DNA from: Lactobacillus sp. MRS-253-APC-2B
Lineage (GTDB): Bacteria; Bacillota; Bacilli; Lactobacillales; Lactobacillaceae
NCBI RefSeq assembly: GCF_012843675.1
Contig: NZ_JABAFO010000007.1
Coordinates: forward strand, 1 to 64,000
DNA: 64,000 nt
Reading direction: 5' to 3'
The notes under the pieces were generated by a model. That model searched no databases, was not told where the DNA came from, and saw only the letters and a program-made list of their open reading frames with translations. The position numbers and the translations under genes were made by a program. Positions 48,111-57,744 of this stretch are shown here, in pieces. Each line of letters starts with the position of its first letter. The stretch's first letter is position 1.

Positions 48111-48360
48111 CTAAAAATTTTATACTCTCTTAATTTACCATTTTTTGATAAACATTTGAAGACGCCAGCATGTTCGCTTTTTAGGTGATAATCACCAAAT
48201 CCCTTATGATCATTAACGTTAAGCTCCTTCAAAAAGATTAAGAGTTTCTAAAAAAAGTCACAATTAATAAAGTTTTATTTAACAATTGGTCAATTAGTAT
48301 TTATATTTTTATCAAACTTGCTAAAATGTCTTTTAAAGTACATAAAGGTGGTTCGTTCAA

Positions 48361-48783
48361 ATGGTCAATCTGTATTTTCATACCAATGATCCTTCCAAGC
48401 GCAAGGCCGTTCAATGGTTTGCCAAGCATAACATCGCACTGACACAGCGCAATATTGAAAAGGAGCCATTGAGCGCGGCCGAGATTCAACAACTGCTGAC
48501 GATCTCTTTAAACGGTACCGATGATCTGGTTTCTCAGCGTTCGCGTGAGACCAAGGCGTTAAGGATTGATCCGGATCAAATGACGCTCAATGAGCTGACG
48601 GCAGCCATTCAAAAAAGTCCACATATTTTAAAAAATCCGATCATTTTCAGTGATAATAAACTGATTACCGGTTTTGACAAGGAAAAAATGGGGCTCTTTA
48701 TTTCCAAACAGCAGCGCCGCCTTGAGCTCAAGCGGCTGTTACAAGGTTTTGCTGCTCCCAGTCCGCAAGCCAAACCAGCTTAA
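48361..48783 (+). CDS. Spx/ArsC family regulator without the CxxC switch
   Basis: Thioredoxin-fold protein of 140 residues of the Spx/MgsR family, which bind the RNA polymerase alpha subunit. The conserved LNGTDDLVSQRS segment, including the Gly used for polymerase binding, and KNPIIFSDNKLITGFD are present. At positions 10-13, where Spx carries the redox Cys-x-x-Cys, the residues are DPSK, and the whole protein has no cysteine. It therefore cannot use the disulfide switch. AAAGGTGG precedes the ATG. Divergent from the NlpC/P60 gene and convergent with prs. Confidence 0.85.
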   Translation: MVNLYFHTNDPSKRKAVQWFAKHNIALTQRNIEKEPLSAAEIQQLLTISLNGTDDLVSQRSRETKALRIDPDQMTLNELTAAIQKSPHILKNPIIFSDNKLITGFDKEKMGLFISKQQRRLELKRLLQGFAAPSPQAKPA

Positions 48784-48791
48784 CTGAGTTT

Positions 48792-48832
48792 ATAAAAAAG
48801 GATTCAACATCAAAATCGAATCCTTTTTGTTT
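48792..48832 (+). terminator. Bidirectional terminator between the Spx-like gene and prs
   Basis: Eleven-base perfect inverted repeat (48795-48805 with 48818-48828) with A and T runs on both sides, between convergent genes. Confidence 0.88.
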
Positions 48833-49833
48833 TAGTCTTCTACTGGCTTGACTTCTGGCATGCTGTAAAGATAATGAATCGATTCATGATTGTGAATGCT
48901 TGCCACGGCCCCAGCCAAAAGATCAGCCGTTGACAATCGAACCAGCTTATTGATTCGTTTTTCATCCGGCAGATCGATCGTGTCGGTAACTACCATCTTT
49001 TTAACCGCAGAAGCTTGAATCCGTTCAACGGCCCCTTTTGAAAGTACTGCATGCGTTGCAACGCCATATACATCTTTGGCACCGCAGCTCTTAAGCAGCT
49101 CAGCCGAGTTGGCCACCCGCACCCCGGTATCAACGATATCATCAACCACCAGAGCCGTTTTGCCCTCAACGTCACCAATGATTGAAGTTGGCGTTTCAGT
49201 ATTTTTGGCACCGCGCTGCTGATCAAGGTTGCGGTTGTCGATAATTGCAATCGGCGTTCCCAAAAATTCAGCAAATCGACGAGCCAAGGTCACGCCAGCA
49301 TGGTCTGGAGCCACGATAACCGTATTTTCCAGATCCAGATCGCTTTGCGCAAAGTAGGAAGCCAAAATTGGCGCTGCCTGCAGGTGATCGACGGGAATAT
49401 CAAAGAATCCCTGCAGCTGTGGAGCATGAAAGTCAACAGCAATCAAGCGGTCAATCTGGTCCATTTCCAGCAGGTTGGCAATCAGCTTGGCCGTGATTGG
49501 TTCACGGCTGCGGGCTTTGCGGTCCTGACGCGCGTAACCGTAGTAAGGCATGATTACGTTGATCTTGGCGGCACTGGCACGCCGCAAAGCATCAACCATA
49601 ATCAAAAGCTCCATCAGATTGGTGTTGACAGGCTGTGAAACCGACTGCAAAACGTAGACCTCACGACCACGAACGCTTTCATTGATCGTAATTGAGATCT
49701 CACCATCGGCAAAGTGCGTAATGGTTGCATCCGAAAGCGGCAGTCCCAATTTCTTGGAAAGTCGCTTAGCCAATGGCTGATTGGAGTTCAGCGCAAACAG
49801 ACGAACGTTTTCTGCATTTTCAATCTTGCTCAT
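48832..49833 (-). CDS. prs: Ribose-phosphate pyrophosphokinase
   Basis: Makes PRPP from ribose 5-phosphate and ATP; PRPP feeds the His, purine and salvage enzymes elsewhere in the window. FADGEISITINESVRG, YYGYARQDRK and the PRPP loop VVDDIVDTG are intact. Length 333 residues, slightly longer at the C-terminus than usual. GGAGG precedes the ATG and it has its own promoter. Lactobacilli often carry a second prs; that cannot be judged here. Confidence 0.96.
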   Translation of the reverse strand: MSKIENAENVRLFALNSNQPLAKRLSKKLGLPLSDATITHFADGEISITINESVRGREVYVLQSVSQPVNTNLMELLIMVDALRRASAAKINVIMPYYGYARQDRKARSREPITAKLIANLLEMDQIDRLIAVDFHAPQLQGFFDIPVDHLQAAPILASYFAQSDLDLENTVIVAPDHAGVTLARRFAEFLGTPIAIIDNRNLDQQRGAKNTETPTSIIGDVEGKTALVVDDIVDTGVRVANSAELLKSCGAKDVYGVATHAVLSKGAVERIQASAVKKMVVTDTIDLPDEKRINKLVRLSTADLLAGAVASIHNHESIHYLYSMPEVKPVED

Positions 49834-49870
49834 TTAAATCCTCCACGCAATTATGCTAAACATTGAATCT

Positions 49871-49899
49871 ATTATCTCAGCAAATAACCTGATGTGCAA
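49871..49899 (-). promoter_or_regulatory. prs promoter
   Basis: Minus strand: TTGCAC (49894-49899), 17-bp spacer, GATAAT (49871-49876), immediately after the recD2 stop. Confidence 0.75.
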
Positions 49900-49911
49900 G
49901 CCGTATCTGCT

Positions 49912-52419
49912 TCAGTTATCCTTTGGCGTAATACCTCGCATCCCGATCAATGGATCAATTGACTCTTCTTCAATCAACTTAGCAGTCAAGCGATCGGGGC
50001 GACTAGCTTGGGGTAAATTGGCAGCCTGATTGGTTACCGTTTTATCCGATTCACGATTTTGCTGTCCCAAAAAGTCTATAACTTCGGCCTTCGGAACGTT
50101 GGCAAACAGATCGATATCCTCATCGTCACTGACCGGTTCGGGGGCCTGGTATAAATCCGGCTGCTGCCAGACTTTTAAGAGCCGGTCAACCAGCATCGTA
50201 TGCCGAGCCAATGGTGGCTGTTGAATACAGTCTTGAAAGGCCTCAGGCTGACCCAGCAAAAGCAGAAAATTGGTTGCCCGCGTAACGCCGGTATACAGCA
50301 GATTGCGCTGATACATCATGCGATAGTTGGCCAGCATTAAGAGAATTACCACCTTGAACTGACTGCCTTGCGATTTATGGATCGTTACGCAGTATGCAAG
50401 CTGCAGATTGGTCAGCTCCTTGCGATTATAGTTGACCTCATTGTCGTTGTTAAAGCGTACGGTAACCTTAAGCGGCTTTTTGATCTTAGCCTTAGGCGCA
50501 TTGTCCCCGCCCTCGATGGCCGAAATTACCCCCATATCGCCGTTATAAACATTATTATTGGGATCATTGACTGTTTGGATTACCTTATCGCCTTTGCGAA
50601 AGATCGTTTCACCAAATTTTACTTCTTGCCGATCTGGGCTGGCCGGATTGAGATGTTCTTGCAGATTGCGATTCTGCTGATCGATCCCGGCAATTCCCTT
50701 GTGCATTGGAATTAGGACCTGTACGTCCATTAAATCGCATCCTGGCTGACTCAATCCCCAGTCCATCAATTGATTAATAAAACGACCGGCATTTTGGGCG
50801 TCGGTTGGAATAAACGAGCGGTCTGGCAAGGCCTGCTTGAACAGATCAGCTGGGACCTGCCCGTCATTGATGCTTTTGGACAGCGGAATAATCGTTGACT
50901 TAGCATCTTGTCGGTGAATCTGCGTCAACCGCACCTGAGGCAGCTCTGCAAAGCTCAAAAGATCCCGAAAGACCTGTCCTGGGCCAACCGATGGCAGCTG
51001 ATCCTGGTCGCCAACCAAAACCACATGCATCGTTTGCGGAATTGCCGCAACCAGTGTCTTGAACAGCAGTGTATCAACCATCGACATCTCATCAATGATC
51101 AAAAGACTTCCCTTTAAGCGACTAGCCGTCATTTTAGAAGGTGTTTCCTGACCAGTCAGTCCCAGCAGATGATGGATCGTGCTGGCCGGCATCTTGGTGG
51201 CTGCTGCCATTTGCTGAGCCGCCCGTCCCGTTGGTGCCGCCAAAATAATCTCTTCATCGTCAACGCCATGCAGCTGGGCAAAGCTGTTGACGATCCCGCG
51301 AATAATCGTCGTCTTACCCGTACCAGGTCCTCCAGTCAGCAAGAGCACCTTGGATTCCAGTGCCATTTTGATTGCCTTTTTCTGCTGTTGATCATATTCG
51401 ATCTGCGCGGCCTTTTCTGCTGTCTGAACGGCTTTTTCAACACGCCTTTTATCAACCTTGGCCTCAGTAAACAAAATTCGGTGCAGGTGTTGGGCAATCA
51501 GCCATTCTGCGTTATATAAGAAGCTGGGATAAATATGCTGAGCATCCTCAGCCTGTAGCTGATGGCTCTTGATCAGCTCAGCCAGCTCATTTTCAAACAG
51601 TCCGGCATCAGAAACATTGCCAAGCTGCCGCATTGCCTGAGTAATCAAGGTCTTTTGACTGACATAGGTTGCCCCTTGATTCATGGTCTCTTGATTCAAA
51701 ACCTCTCGCAGTGCTGCTGAAAGACGCCGCGAATCATCGGGAGCAATTCCTAAAACGCTGGCAGCAAAGTCGGCCCGGCCAAACCCGATTCGATCGATAT
51801 CTAAAACCAGCTGATATGGATTTTCCTTGACGATTTTCATCGTATCGGCACCATACTTATTGATGATTCGCTCACTAAGGCGATCCTTAAAGCCCAGCTT
51901 GGCCAGCCAGTCAACCAGCTCGTCATTCATCTGATGCTCATCATGACGGGCATTGAAGTAGTCTAAAACCAGCTTGCGATCGGCTTCGCTGGTAATCTTG
52001 ATTTTTTCCAATCGCTTGGGATCGGCAACGATTTTTTCAACGGCTTTCTTACCCAACTTCTTAAACAGACGATGACTGATCTCTTCAGCATCGGTCACGG
52101 CTATGCCGGCTTGATTCAAGGTCCCCGCCAGCTCATCTTCAGTCTGGGGTAAGGCGATCTGGCAACCGGTAGCTTCAAACTGACGGCCATAGTTGGCATT
52201 ATCAACCAGTCGCCCAGTAAACTCATACATTTGATGCTTTTTTAGATCGCCCAGCGGACCTTTGACCGTAATCTCCTCTTCTGACCAGGGAAAACTGGCT
52301 TCATCCACATCAATGACACAGATACGAAAGGCACGAGGACCATCTTCTTTGGCAAACTTGATAAAATGAACCGTCCCGCGCAGCCTTTCTTTGGCAGTTG
52401 CGGTTTTACTCTTGACCAT
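49912..52419 (-). CDS. recD2: SF1B DNA helicase RecD2 (YrrC)
   Basis: 5'-3' helicase without RecBC, implicated in replication fork and mismatch repair, 835 residues. An N-terminal OB-like domain (about 10-90) and helix-hairpin-helix region (about 95-230) precede the helicase core: GGPGTGKTT (motif I, near 358), DEMSMVD, GDQDQLPSVGPG, and TIHKSQGSQF (motif V/VI region). The last 90 residues are a linker-rich tail. It overlaps the preceding OB-protein gene by 14 bases. Confidence 0.94.
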   Translation of the reverse strand: MVKSKTATAKERLRGTVHFIKFAKEDGPRAFRICVIDVDEASFPWSEEEITVKGPLGDLKKHQMYEFTGRLVDNANYGRQFEATGCQIALPQTEDELAGTLNQAGIAVTDAEEISHRLFKKLGKKAVEKIVADPKRLEKIKITSEADRKLVLDYFNARHDEHQMNDELVDWLAKLGFKDRLSERIINKYGADTMKIVKENPYQLVLDIDRIGFGRADFAASVLGIAPDDSRRLSAALREVLNQETMNQGATYVSQKTLITQAMRQLGNVSDAGLFENELAELIKSHQLQAEDAQHIYPSFLYNAEWLIAQHLHRILFTEAKVDKRRVEKAVQTAEKAAQIEYDQQQKKAIKMALESKVLLLTGGPGTGKTTIIRGIVNSFAQLHGVDDEEIILAAPTGRAAQQMAAATKMPASTIHHLLGLTGQETPSKMTASRLKGSLLIIDEMSMVDTLLFKTLVAAIPQTMHVVLVGDQDQLPSVGPGQVFRDLLSFAELPQVRLTQIHRQDAKSTIIPLSKSINDGQVPADLFKQALPDRSFIPTDAQNAGRFINQLMDWGLSQPGCDLMDVQVLIPMHKGIAGIDQQNRNLQEHLNPASPDRQEVKFGETIFRKGDKVIQTVNDPNNNVYNGDMGVISAIEGGDNAPKAKIKKPLKVTVRFNNDNEVNYNRKELTNLQLAYCVTIHKSQGSQFKVVILLMLANYRMMYQRNLLYTGVTRATNFLLLLGQPEAFQDCIQQPPLARHTMLVDRLLKVWQQPDLYQAPEPVSDDEDIDLFANVPKAEVIDFLGQQNRESDKTVTNQAANLPQASRPDRLTAKLIEEESIDPLIGMRGITPKDN

Positions 52420-52699
52420 GCAAATCCCCCTCTATTTTTTGATAGTCAACGGCATGAAATTGATTGCCAAAACGAGCGCGCGTCTGCCAAAAACCGGTAA
52501 AGCGATATGCCTGTCCGACGGTTAGATCGCCGAAACGTCCCACTACGGTAATCTCAGTTTGACGATCGACAAACGACGCATCCAAAACCTGAACATAGAG
52601 AACCTGGTAAAAACTGTTTGGCGCAACAAAAGCCGCCCGGCGCACGACGCCGATAAATGACGTTTTTGCCGGACGGCTATTTTTTTGAGCAATTGTCAT
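52406..52699 (-). CDS. Stand-alone OB-fold protein resembling the RecD2 N-terminal domain
   Basis: A 97-residue protein between the TPR gene and recD2, overlapping both (ATGA with the TPR stop; 14 bases with recD2). Residues 50-83 align without gaps to residues 50-83 of RecD2, with 17 of 34 identical by my count (ITV.G..GDL, Y.FTG, G.QF.A), and AS F at 41-43 also match. This looks like a duplicated RecD2 N-terminal OB domain without helicase. A role as an accessory subunit of RecD2 or single-strand DNA binder is inference. The ribosome binding site is weak, so translation is probably coupled. Confidence 0.75.
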   Translation of the reverse strand: MTIAQKNSRPAKTSFIGVVRRAAFVAPNSFYQVLYVQVLDASFVDRQTEITVVGRFGDLTVGQAYRFTGFWQTRARFGNQFHAVDYQKIEGDLHGQE

Positions 52700-53382
52700 T
52701 TGTTCTGGCCGGATTGCTTTTGTAAGAAGTGCTCAATGTCGGAAATGCGCTTTTCGCTTTGAGCGTAGTAGTCCGGATCAAGCTGCTGCGACTGCGTCAA
52801 ATAATCTTGGTAAGGCTCGCCCAAAACCATCGCCACCAGTCCACGGTTAAACTGTGTATCGGCACGACCGGGATGACGCTTTAAGATCAAATCATAATAG
52901 GTTTTGGCCTGCTTGAACTCACCCAAGGCCAGCAGCGAGTCGCCGATTACCTGATTGATTTCAGGATCCTGGGGACGCAGATCATGAGCCGTCAAACCAT
53001 ATGCTACGGCTTGCTGATACTGTTTTTGCTTCATATAGCTCTGCGCCAGCATCAGATATGAATCACCCTTTAGCTTGGCATCGTCAATTTTATTGTACTG
53101 CTTGATGGCATCATTGATCTTGCCTACTGAGTAGTAGACGTTTCCCAGACCATAGTTCAGCAGATTAACCGCTTTGGCATCGTTTTTCTTTTCAAAGATC
53201 CCCAACGCCTTCATAAACAATTCTTCTGCTTGTTCATAATCATTAAGCCGCGTCAAGAGCGCCCCCAGATCATAGTAGTTGTTGAACTTATCTGGTTCTT
53301 CGTCGATTGCCGTTACCAAGCGATGTACCAGCTTTTGGGTCTGTTTCTTTTGTTCTTCACGATTGATTTCTTGGTTGCTCAT
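52696..53382 (-). CDS. Tetratricopeptide repeat protein
   Basis: Cytosolic helical protein, 228 residues, with about four to five TPR units (for example YYDLGALLTRLNDYEQAEELF, shortened motif in the middle, and YYDLILKRHPGRADTQF towards the end). No enzymatic motif. Start 53382 (MSNQEINREE) is 8 bases after GGGG. It lies 13 bases after the phosphatase gene and is coupled to the OB protein and recD2, which suggests a shared transcript; partners are unknown. Confidence 0.85.
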   Translation of the reverse strand: MSNQEINREEQKKQTQKLVHRLVTAIDEEPDKFNNYYDLGALLTRLNDYEQAEELFMKALGIFEKKNDAKAVNLLNYGLGNVYYSVGKINDAIKQYNKIDDAKLKGDSYLMLAQSYMKQKQYQQAVAYGLTAHDLRPQDPEINQVIGDSLLALGEFKQAKTYYDLILKRHPGRADTQFNRGLVAMVLGEPYQDYLTQSQQLDPDYYAQSEKRISDIEHFLQKQSGQNK

Positions 53383-53395
53383 ATTATTCACCCCA

Positions 53396-54055
53396 TTAAA
53401 TCGTATCAGTCGGATCTAAATGTTCTTTATGCAGATAGGTGGTATCATTCCATTTTTCCAGCTCAAAATGCTTAGCATCGTCAGTTTTCAAAATTGTGGT
53501 CGATGTATTGCTGAGCCCGCCGCGATCTTTTAAGTGCGCCATTGGAACCTCAAGCAGACCATTAATTGCTGCATTTAAGGCCGCCCCATGTGAGACGATC
53601 AGCAGATTTTGATCGCCAGGATAGCTTCGCGCATATTCTTTGACCGCTTGACCAACCCGTGCAATGACTGCTGGAAAACTTTCGCTTTGAACGATCGTGG
53701 CATCGTATTGATCGGGATGATGGCGAAAACTGTCCAGCACCGTGGGCCATTTTTCGGCAACGGCACTAAAATGCATTCCCTCCATCATTCCCAAGTCAAA
53801 CTCGCGCAGCCGGCTGTCAATGGTAAACGGCATCTGGCGATTTAGATTATCCAGCAGCGTCATTGCCGTTACGCGAGCACGCTTGAGCGGACTGGCATAA
53901 GCATGGGCAAAAACAGTATTATTTAATGATTCGGCCAACAGCTCAATTTCCCGGTAGCTGCTTTTCAAGAGCGGCGAATCGCCATGGGCTCCTTGATAGC
54001 GTGATTGCAGGTTCCATTGAGTTTTACCGTGTCTGATAAAATAGATCCTTGTCAT
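53396..54055 (-). CDS. Histidine phosphatase family protein
   Basis: Phosphoglycerate mutase-like phosphatase, 219 residues. The phosphohistidine motif RHGKTQWN near residue 8, SPLKRARVTA and the second His in SHGAALNAAI are intact. The family covers cofactor-dependent mutases and sugar phosphatases; this short form is more likely a broad phosphatase than a glycolytic enzyme. First gene of the run to recD2. Confidence 0.88.
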   Translation of the reverse strand: MTRIYFIRHGKTQWNLQSRYQGAHGDSPLLKSSYREIELLAESLNNTVFAHAYASPLKRARVTAMTLLDNLNRQMPFTIDSRLREFDLGMMEGMHFSAVAEKWPTVLDSFRHHPDQYDATIVQSESFPAVIARVGQAVKEYARSYPGDQNLLIVSHGAALNAAINGLLEVPMAHLKDRGGLSNTSTTILKTDDAKHFELEKWNDTTYLHKEHLDPTDTI

Positions 54056-54145
54056 TTTTCTCTTCCAAAATATCTGCCTTTTCGATGTGTCTGCTTATAT
54101 GATACCAAAAATAACCAGGGTATAACCAATATTTATCGCAAAATC

Positions 54146-54177
54146 TAAAAAGCCGCGTGCAATCTCTTGCAGGCGAC
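54146..54177 (-). terminator. mnmA terminator
   Basis: Eleven-base stem with one mismatch and one wobble (54152-54162 with 54167-54177), TCTC/GAGA loop, then TTTT on the minus strand. Confidence 0.85.
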
Positions 54178-54194
54178 CATAAAAATCATTTGAA

Positions 54195-55364
<1,170 letters not shown>

Positions 55365-55439
55365 CTACGAGTGAAGGTCGCGTGTTCACAGTGCCTTTCA
55401 TTGTAACAAAGACACACCCGGTTTGACCAGTAAAAACCA

Positions 55440-55784
55440 TTATTGACGGTCAAAGATATGCCGATCGACCATCTCGTCTAAGATAAAGTGATACTGCGTA
55501 ATCAATTCATCAGCCCGGGGATGCTTGAAAATATTGACCTCCCGAAAACCATTGGTATTGACCGTTTCCATTTTAAAGCCAGTCATTTCAGGATTGATGC
55601 GAATTTTTAAGCGGGCAACCGGCTTAAATGGATTTTGCCGATCAAGGCTGCCCAGATAGGTATAGACTCCCCGGGGTGATTGTTCAAATCCCAGGTCAAG
55701 CAGCGTGTATTTTTTAATTGCTGGGCTGATTGCGTAGGTATCGTTATCACCCGGCAGCTTGATTTTTGAAACGAATTCAGCCAT
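55440..55784 (-). CDS. DUF1831 family protein
   Basis: A 114-residue protein known mainly from lactobacilli, usually found beside a NifS-like cysteine desulfurase and mnmA; no function is assigned to the family. KYTLLDLGFEQSPRGVYTY and YHFILDEMVDRHIF are recognisable. It directly follows mtnN (4 bases) and precedes mnmA by about 110 bases, so the context hints at sulfur transfer to tRNA. Confidence 0.82.
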   Translation of the reverse strand: MAEFVSKIKLPGDNDTYAISPAIKKYTLLDLGFEQSPRGVYTYLGSLDRQNPFKPVARLKIRINPEMTGFKMETVNTNGFREVNIFKHPRADELITQYHFILDEMVDRHIFDRQ

Positions 55785-55788
55785 TTTT

Positions 55789-56490
55789 TCACCTCGAGAC
55801 CTTTAAGTCGCTGAACAGCTGCAAAAGCATCTTGGCCGAGCGCTTGCCGGCATCAATGATAAACTCATCAAACGAAACACCGGCATCCTCATCACCAGTA
55901 TCTGACATTGCGCGTACGACCACGTATGGCAGTTCATGATCACAGGCTACCTGACCAACCGCTGCCCCTTCCATTTCAGCTGACAGCGCATCTGGAAAGT
56001 GCTGCTTGATCTTGTCGATTGCTTTTTGGCCAGCAACGAATTGATCACCAGATACGATCAAACCGCGCTTAACGTTGAGACCAGTCTGCTCACCGGCTTT
56101 CATCAAGGCATCGCCCCACTTTGTCGAAGCCTTGAAACGGGGTGCCTTTTGCGGCAGCTGGCCATATTCGTAGCCAAAGGCGGTTGCATCTACGTCATGA
56201 TAGGCCGTCTCTGAAGAAACCACCACATCGCCAACGTGCAGGCCTTCACCAATGCCGCCCGCTGAACCAGAATTGATAATTACATCAACACCAAAGTCAA
56301 CTGCTAGATGCTCAGCCGTGATGGCCGCCTCGACCTTGCCAATGCCGGATTCAACCAAAACAACTGCTTGGCCATCGATCTGTCCGCTAAAGTACTCCTT
56401 GTCGCCCAAAGTCGTGGTCTGGGCATTTGAAAGAGCTCCCTTCAATTCCTTGATCTCTTCTTGCATTGCACAGATAATTCCAAACTTCAT
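55789..56490 (-). CDS. mtnN: 5'-methylthioadenosine/S-adenosylhomocysteine nucleosidase
   Basis: Cleaves adenine from MTA and SAH, recycling SAM by-products and releasing adenine for apt or adenine deaminase. NSGSAGGI, EMEGAAVGQVA (substrate ribose binding) and RAMSDTGDEDA (catalytic Asp) are present in 233 residues. Start 56490 (MKFGIICAMQ) follows GGAGG at 11 bases. Confidence 0.95.
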   Translation of the reverse strand: MKFGIICAMQEEIKELKGALSNAQTTTLGDKEYFSGQIDGQAVVLVESGIGKVEAAITAEHLAVDFGVDVIINSGSAGGIGEGLHVGDVVVSSETAYHDVDATAFGYEYGQLPQKAPRFKASTKWGDALMKAGEQTGLNVKRGLIVSGDQFVAGQKAIDKIKQHFPDALSAEMEGAAVGQVACDHELPYVVVRAMSDTGDEDAGVSFDEFIIDAGKRSAKMLLQLFSDLKVSR

Positions 56491-56507
56491 TAAAATCTTT
56501 TCCTCCA

Positions 56508-56834
56508 TTAACCTACAAAAAACAAAATCAAATAGACAACGATGATTGCCAGACTCAATCCTAGAATCGCCCAGTTGAGCCGGCGCTTTAATTGAGCCGT
56601 TTTTCTCTCTGCCAATTCTTGGGCCTGTGCCTGCTTAACAGCTTGACGCGGCATCATGGGCTCAGCTTCGGTACTTGGACCAACATTCTCAAATCCATCA
56701 TTAAGATTATCGGTATCATTGACCGGCCCTTCATTGCCCGATACTGGGCGATTATTTTTTGAGGCCTGTCGCTTTTGCCATTCACGATACTGTTGGCGTG
56801 TCATCTTTTCTGGATCAATCTGCTGATTATTCAT
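56508..56834 (-). CDS. Unknown tail-anchored membrane protein
   Basis: A 108-residue protein with a charged Gln/Arg-rich N-terminus (MTRQQYREWQKRQ), a low-complexity Asn/Asp/Pro middle and a single C-terminal hydrophobic segment (about 88-107) ending at the last residue. I recognise no family with confidence. It overlaps nudF by 8 bases and precedes mtnN, an order I recall from other lactobacilli. Confidence 0.75.
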   Translation of the reverse strand: MNNQQIDPEKMTRQQYREWQKRQASKNNRPVSGNEGPVNDTDNLNDGFENVGPSTEAEPMMPRQAVKQAQAQELAERKTAQLKRRLNWAILGLSLAIIVVYLILFFVG

Positions 56835-57399
56835 GATTTTCCTTTAATTTTTGTGCCAGCGTCTGAGCCTGCCAGTAATAAACCGCTACGATGGTCTTGG
56901 AATCCTCAATCGCTCCTGCTTCGATCATCTTTAATGCCTCGTCCAAACTGAAGCGGTAAAGCTTGATATCCTCATCTTGATCCTGTGGCAAGGCATGCTC
57001 AACCGGCTTAAGGTTTCGTGCCTGGTAAAGCGTTAGATATTCATCGCAAAAACCAACGGAACTGTAAAAAGCCGTAATTTTGGTTAGTTCACCGGCCTGC
57101 AGACGCGTTTCCTCATTCAATTCACGAATCGCCGCATGTCTGGCATCACCGTGATCGCGCTCATCTAATTTACCAGCCGGAATTTCCCAGGTAATATTTT
57201 GAACCGGCGCGCGCCACTGCTTTTCTAAAATCATCTTCTGATCATCGTCAATCACCAAAAGCGCAATTGCTGGAGCATGCCGAACAATCTCACGCGTGGC
57301 GATATTGCCTTGTGGCGTCTTAACGTGTTGAAGCTCGACATCGACTACATGACCCTTAAAGACCGTTTGTTGATCAATTGTTTTTTCTTCAAGATCCAT
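56827..57399 (-). CDS. nudF: Nudix hydrolase, ADP-ribose pyrophosphatase type
   Basis: Hydrolyses ADP-ribose or similar nucleoside diphosphate sugars, 190 residues. WEIPAGKLDERD leads into a Nudix box ending RELNEETRL. Compared with the consensus Gx5Ex7REUxEExGU the middle of the box seems two residues longer and the late Gly is Arg, so the assignment to a precise substrate is open. It starts an overlapping run with the membrane protein, mtnN and DUF1831. Confidence 0.85.
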   Translation of the reverse strand: MDLEEKTIDQQTVFKGHVVDVELQHVKTPQGNIATREIVRHAPAIALLVIDDDQKMILEKQWRAPVQNITWEIPAGKLDERDHGDARHAAIRELNEETRLQAGELTKITAFYSSVGFCDEYLTLYQARNLKPVEHALPQDQDEDIKLYRFSLDEALKMIEAGAIEDSKTIVAVYYWQAQTLAQKLKENHE

Positions 57400-57414
57400 T
57401 GTCGTCCCCCATTT

Positions 57415-57618
57415 CTAATCCAATGGCAAAACGTGTGCGGCTTGTGGCCCTTTTCTTCCCTGCACGACTACCAAAGAAACCAGCTGACCTGGTTTTAATT
57501 CGCGATGTCCGCTGCCTTCGATACCGTTAAAGTGAACAAAGACATCCGGTTCGTTTTCGACTTCGATAAAGCCCCAGCCTTTTTGGGCATCAAAATTTTT
57601 TACTCGTCCTTTTAGCAA
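57415..57618 (-). CDS. Cold-shock domain protein
   Basis: Single-stranded nucleic acid-binding CSD protein of 67 residues. The RNP1-like KGWGFIEV and RNP2-like VFVHF motifs are clear. It is divergent from the major CspA type (Trp in RNP1 and a GRKGPQAAHV tail). The start is taken as TTG 57618, 6 bases after AGGTG; GTG at 57627 is the alternative. It lies 15 bases before nudF. Confidence 0.85.
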   Translation of the reverse strand: MLKGRVKNFDAQKGWGFIEVENEPDVFVHFNGIEGSGHRELKPGQLVSLVVVQGRKGPQAAHVLPLD

Positions 57619-57643
57619 TTTTTTCACCTGCCATTTCGCTGCA

Positions 57644-57686
57644 AAATAAAAATGCATCAAACAGTTAAATGCTGCTTGATACATTT
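57644..57686 (-). terminator. ileS terminator or cold-shock gene leader hairpin
   Basis: Eleven-base stem with one wobble (57650-57660 with 57676-57686), T-rich on the minus strand, 59 bases after ileS. A possible promoter AAGACA-17-TAAAAT just before it would put the hairpin in the 5' leader of the cold-shock gene. Confidence 0.75.
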
Positions 57687-57744
57687 TACACCGTTTATTA
57701 AACCTTGTCTTGATTAGGTCAATAAAGGTTCGGTTAAGATTGGA

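Noticed and set aside
47990-48232. 80-codon open frame across the NlpC/P60 promoter region
   Set aside because: It runs through the palindrome and signal peptide region in another frame and has no ribosome binding site.
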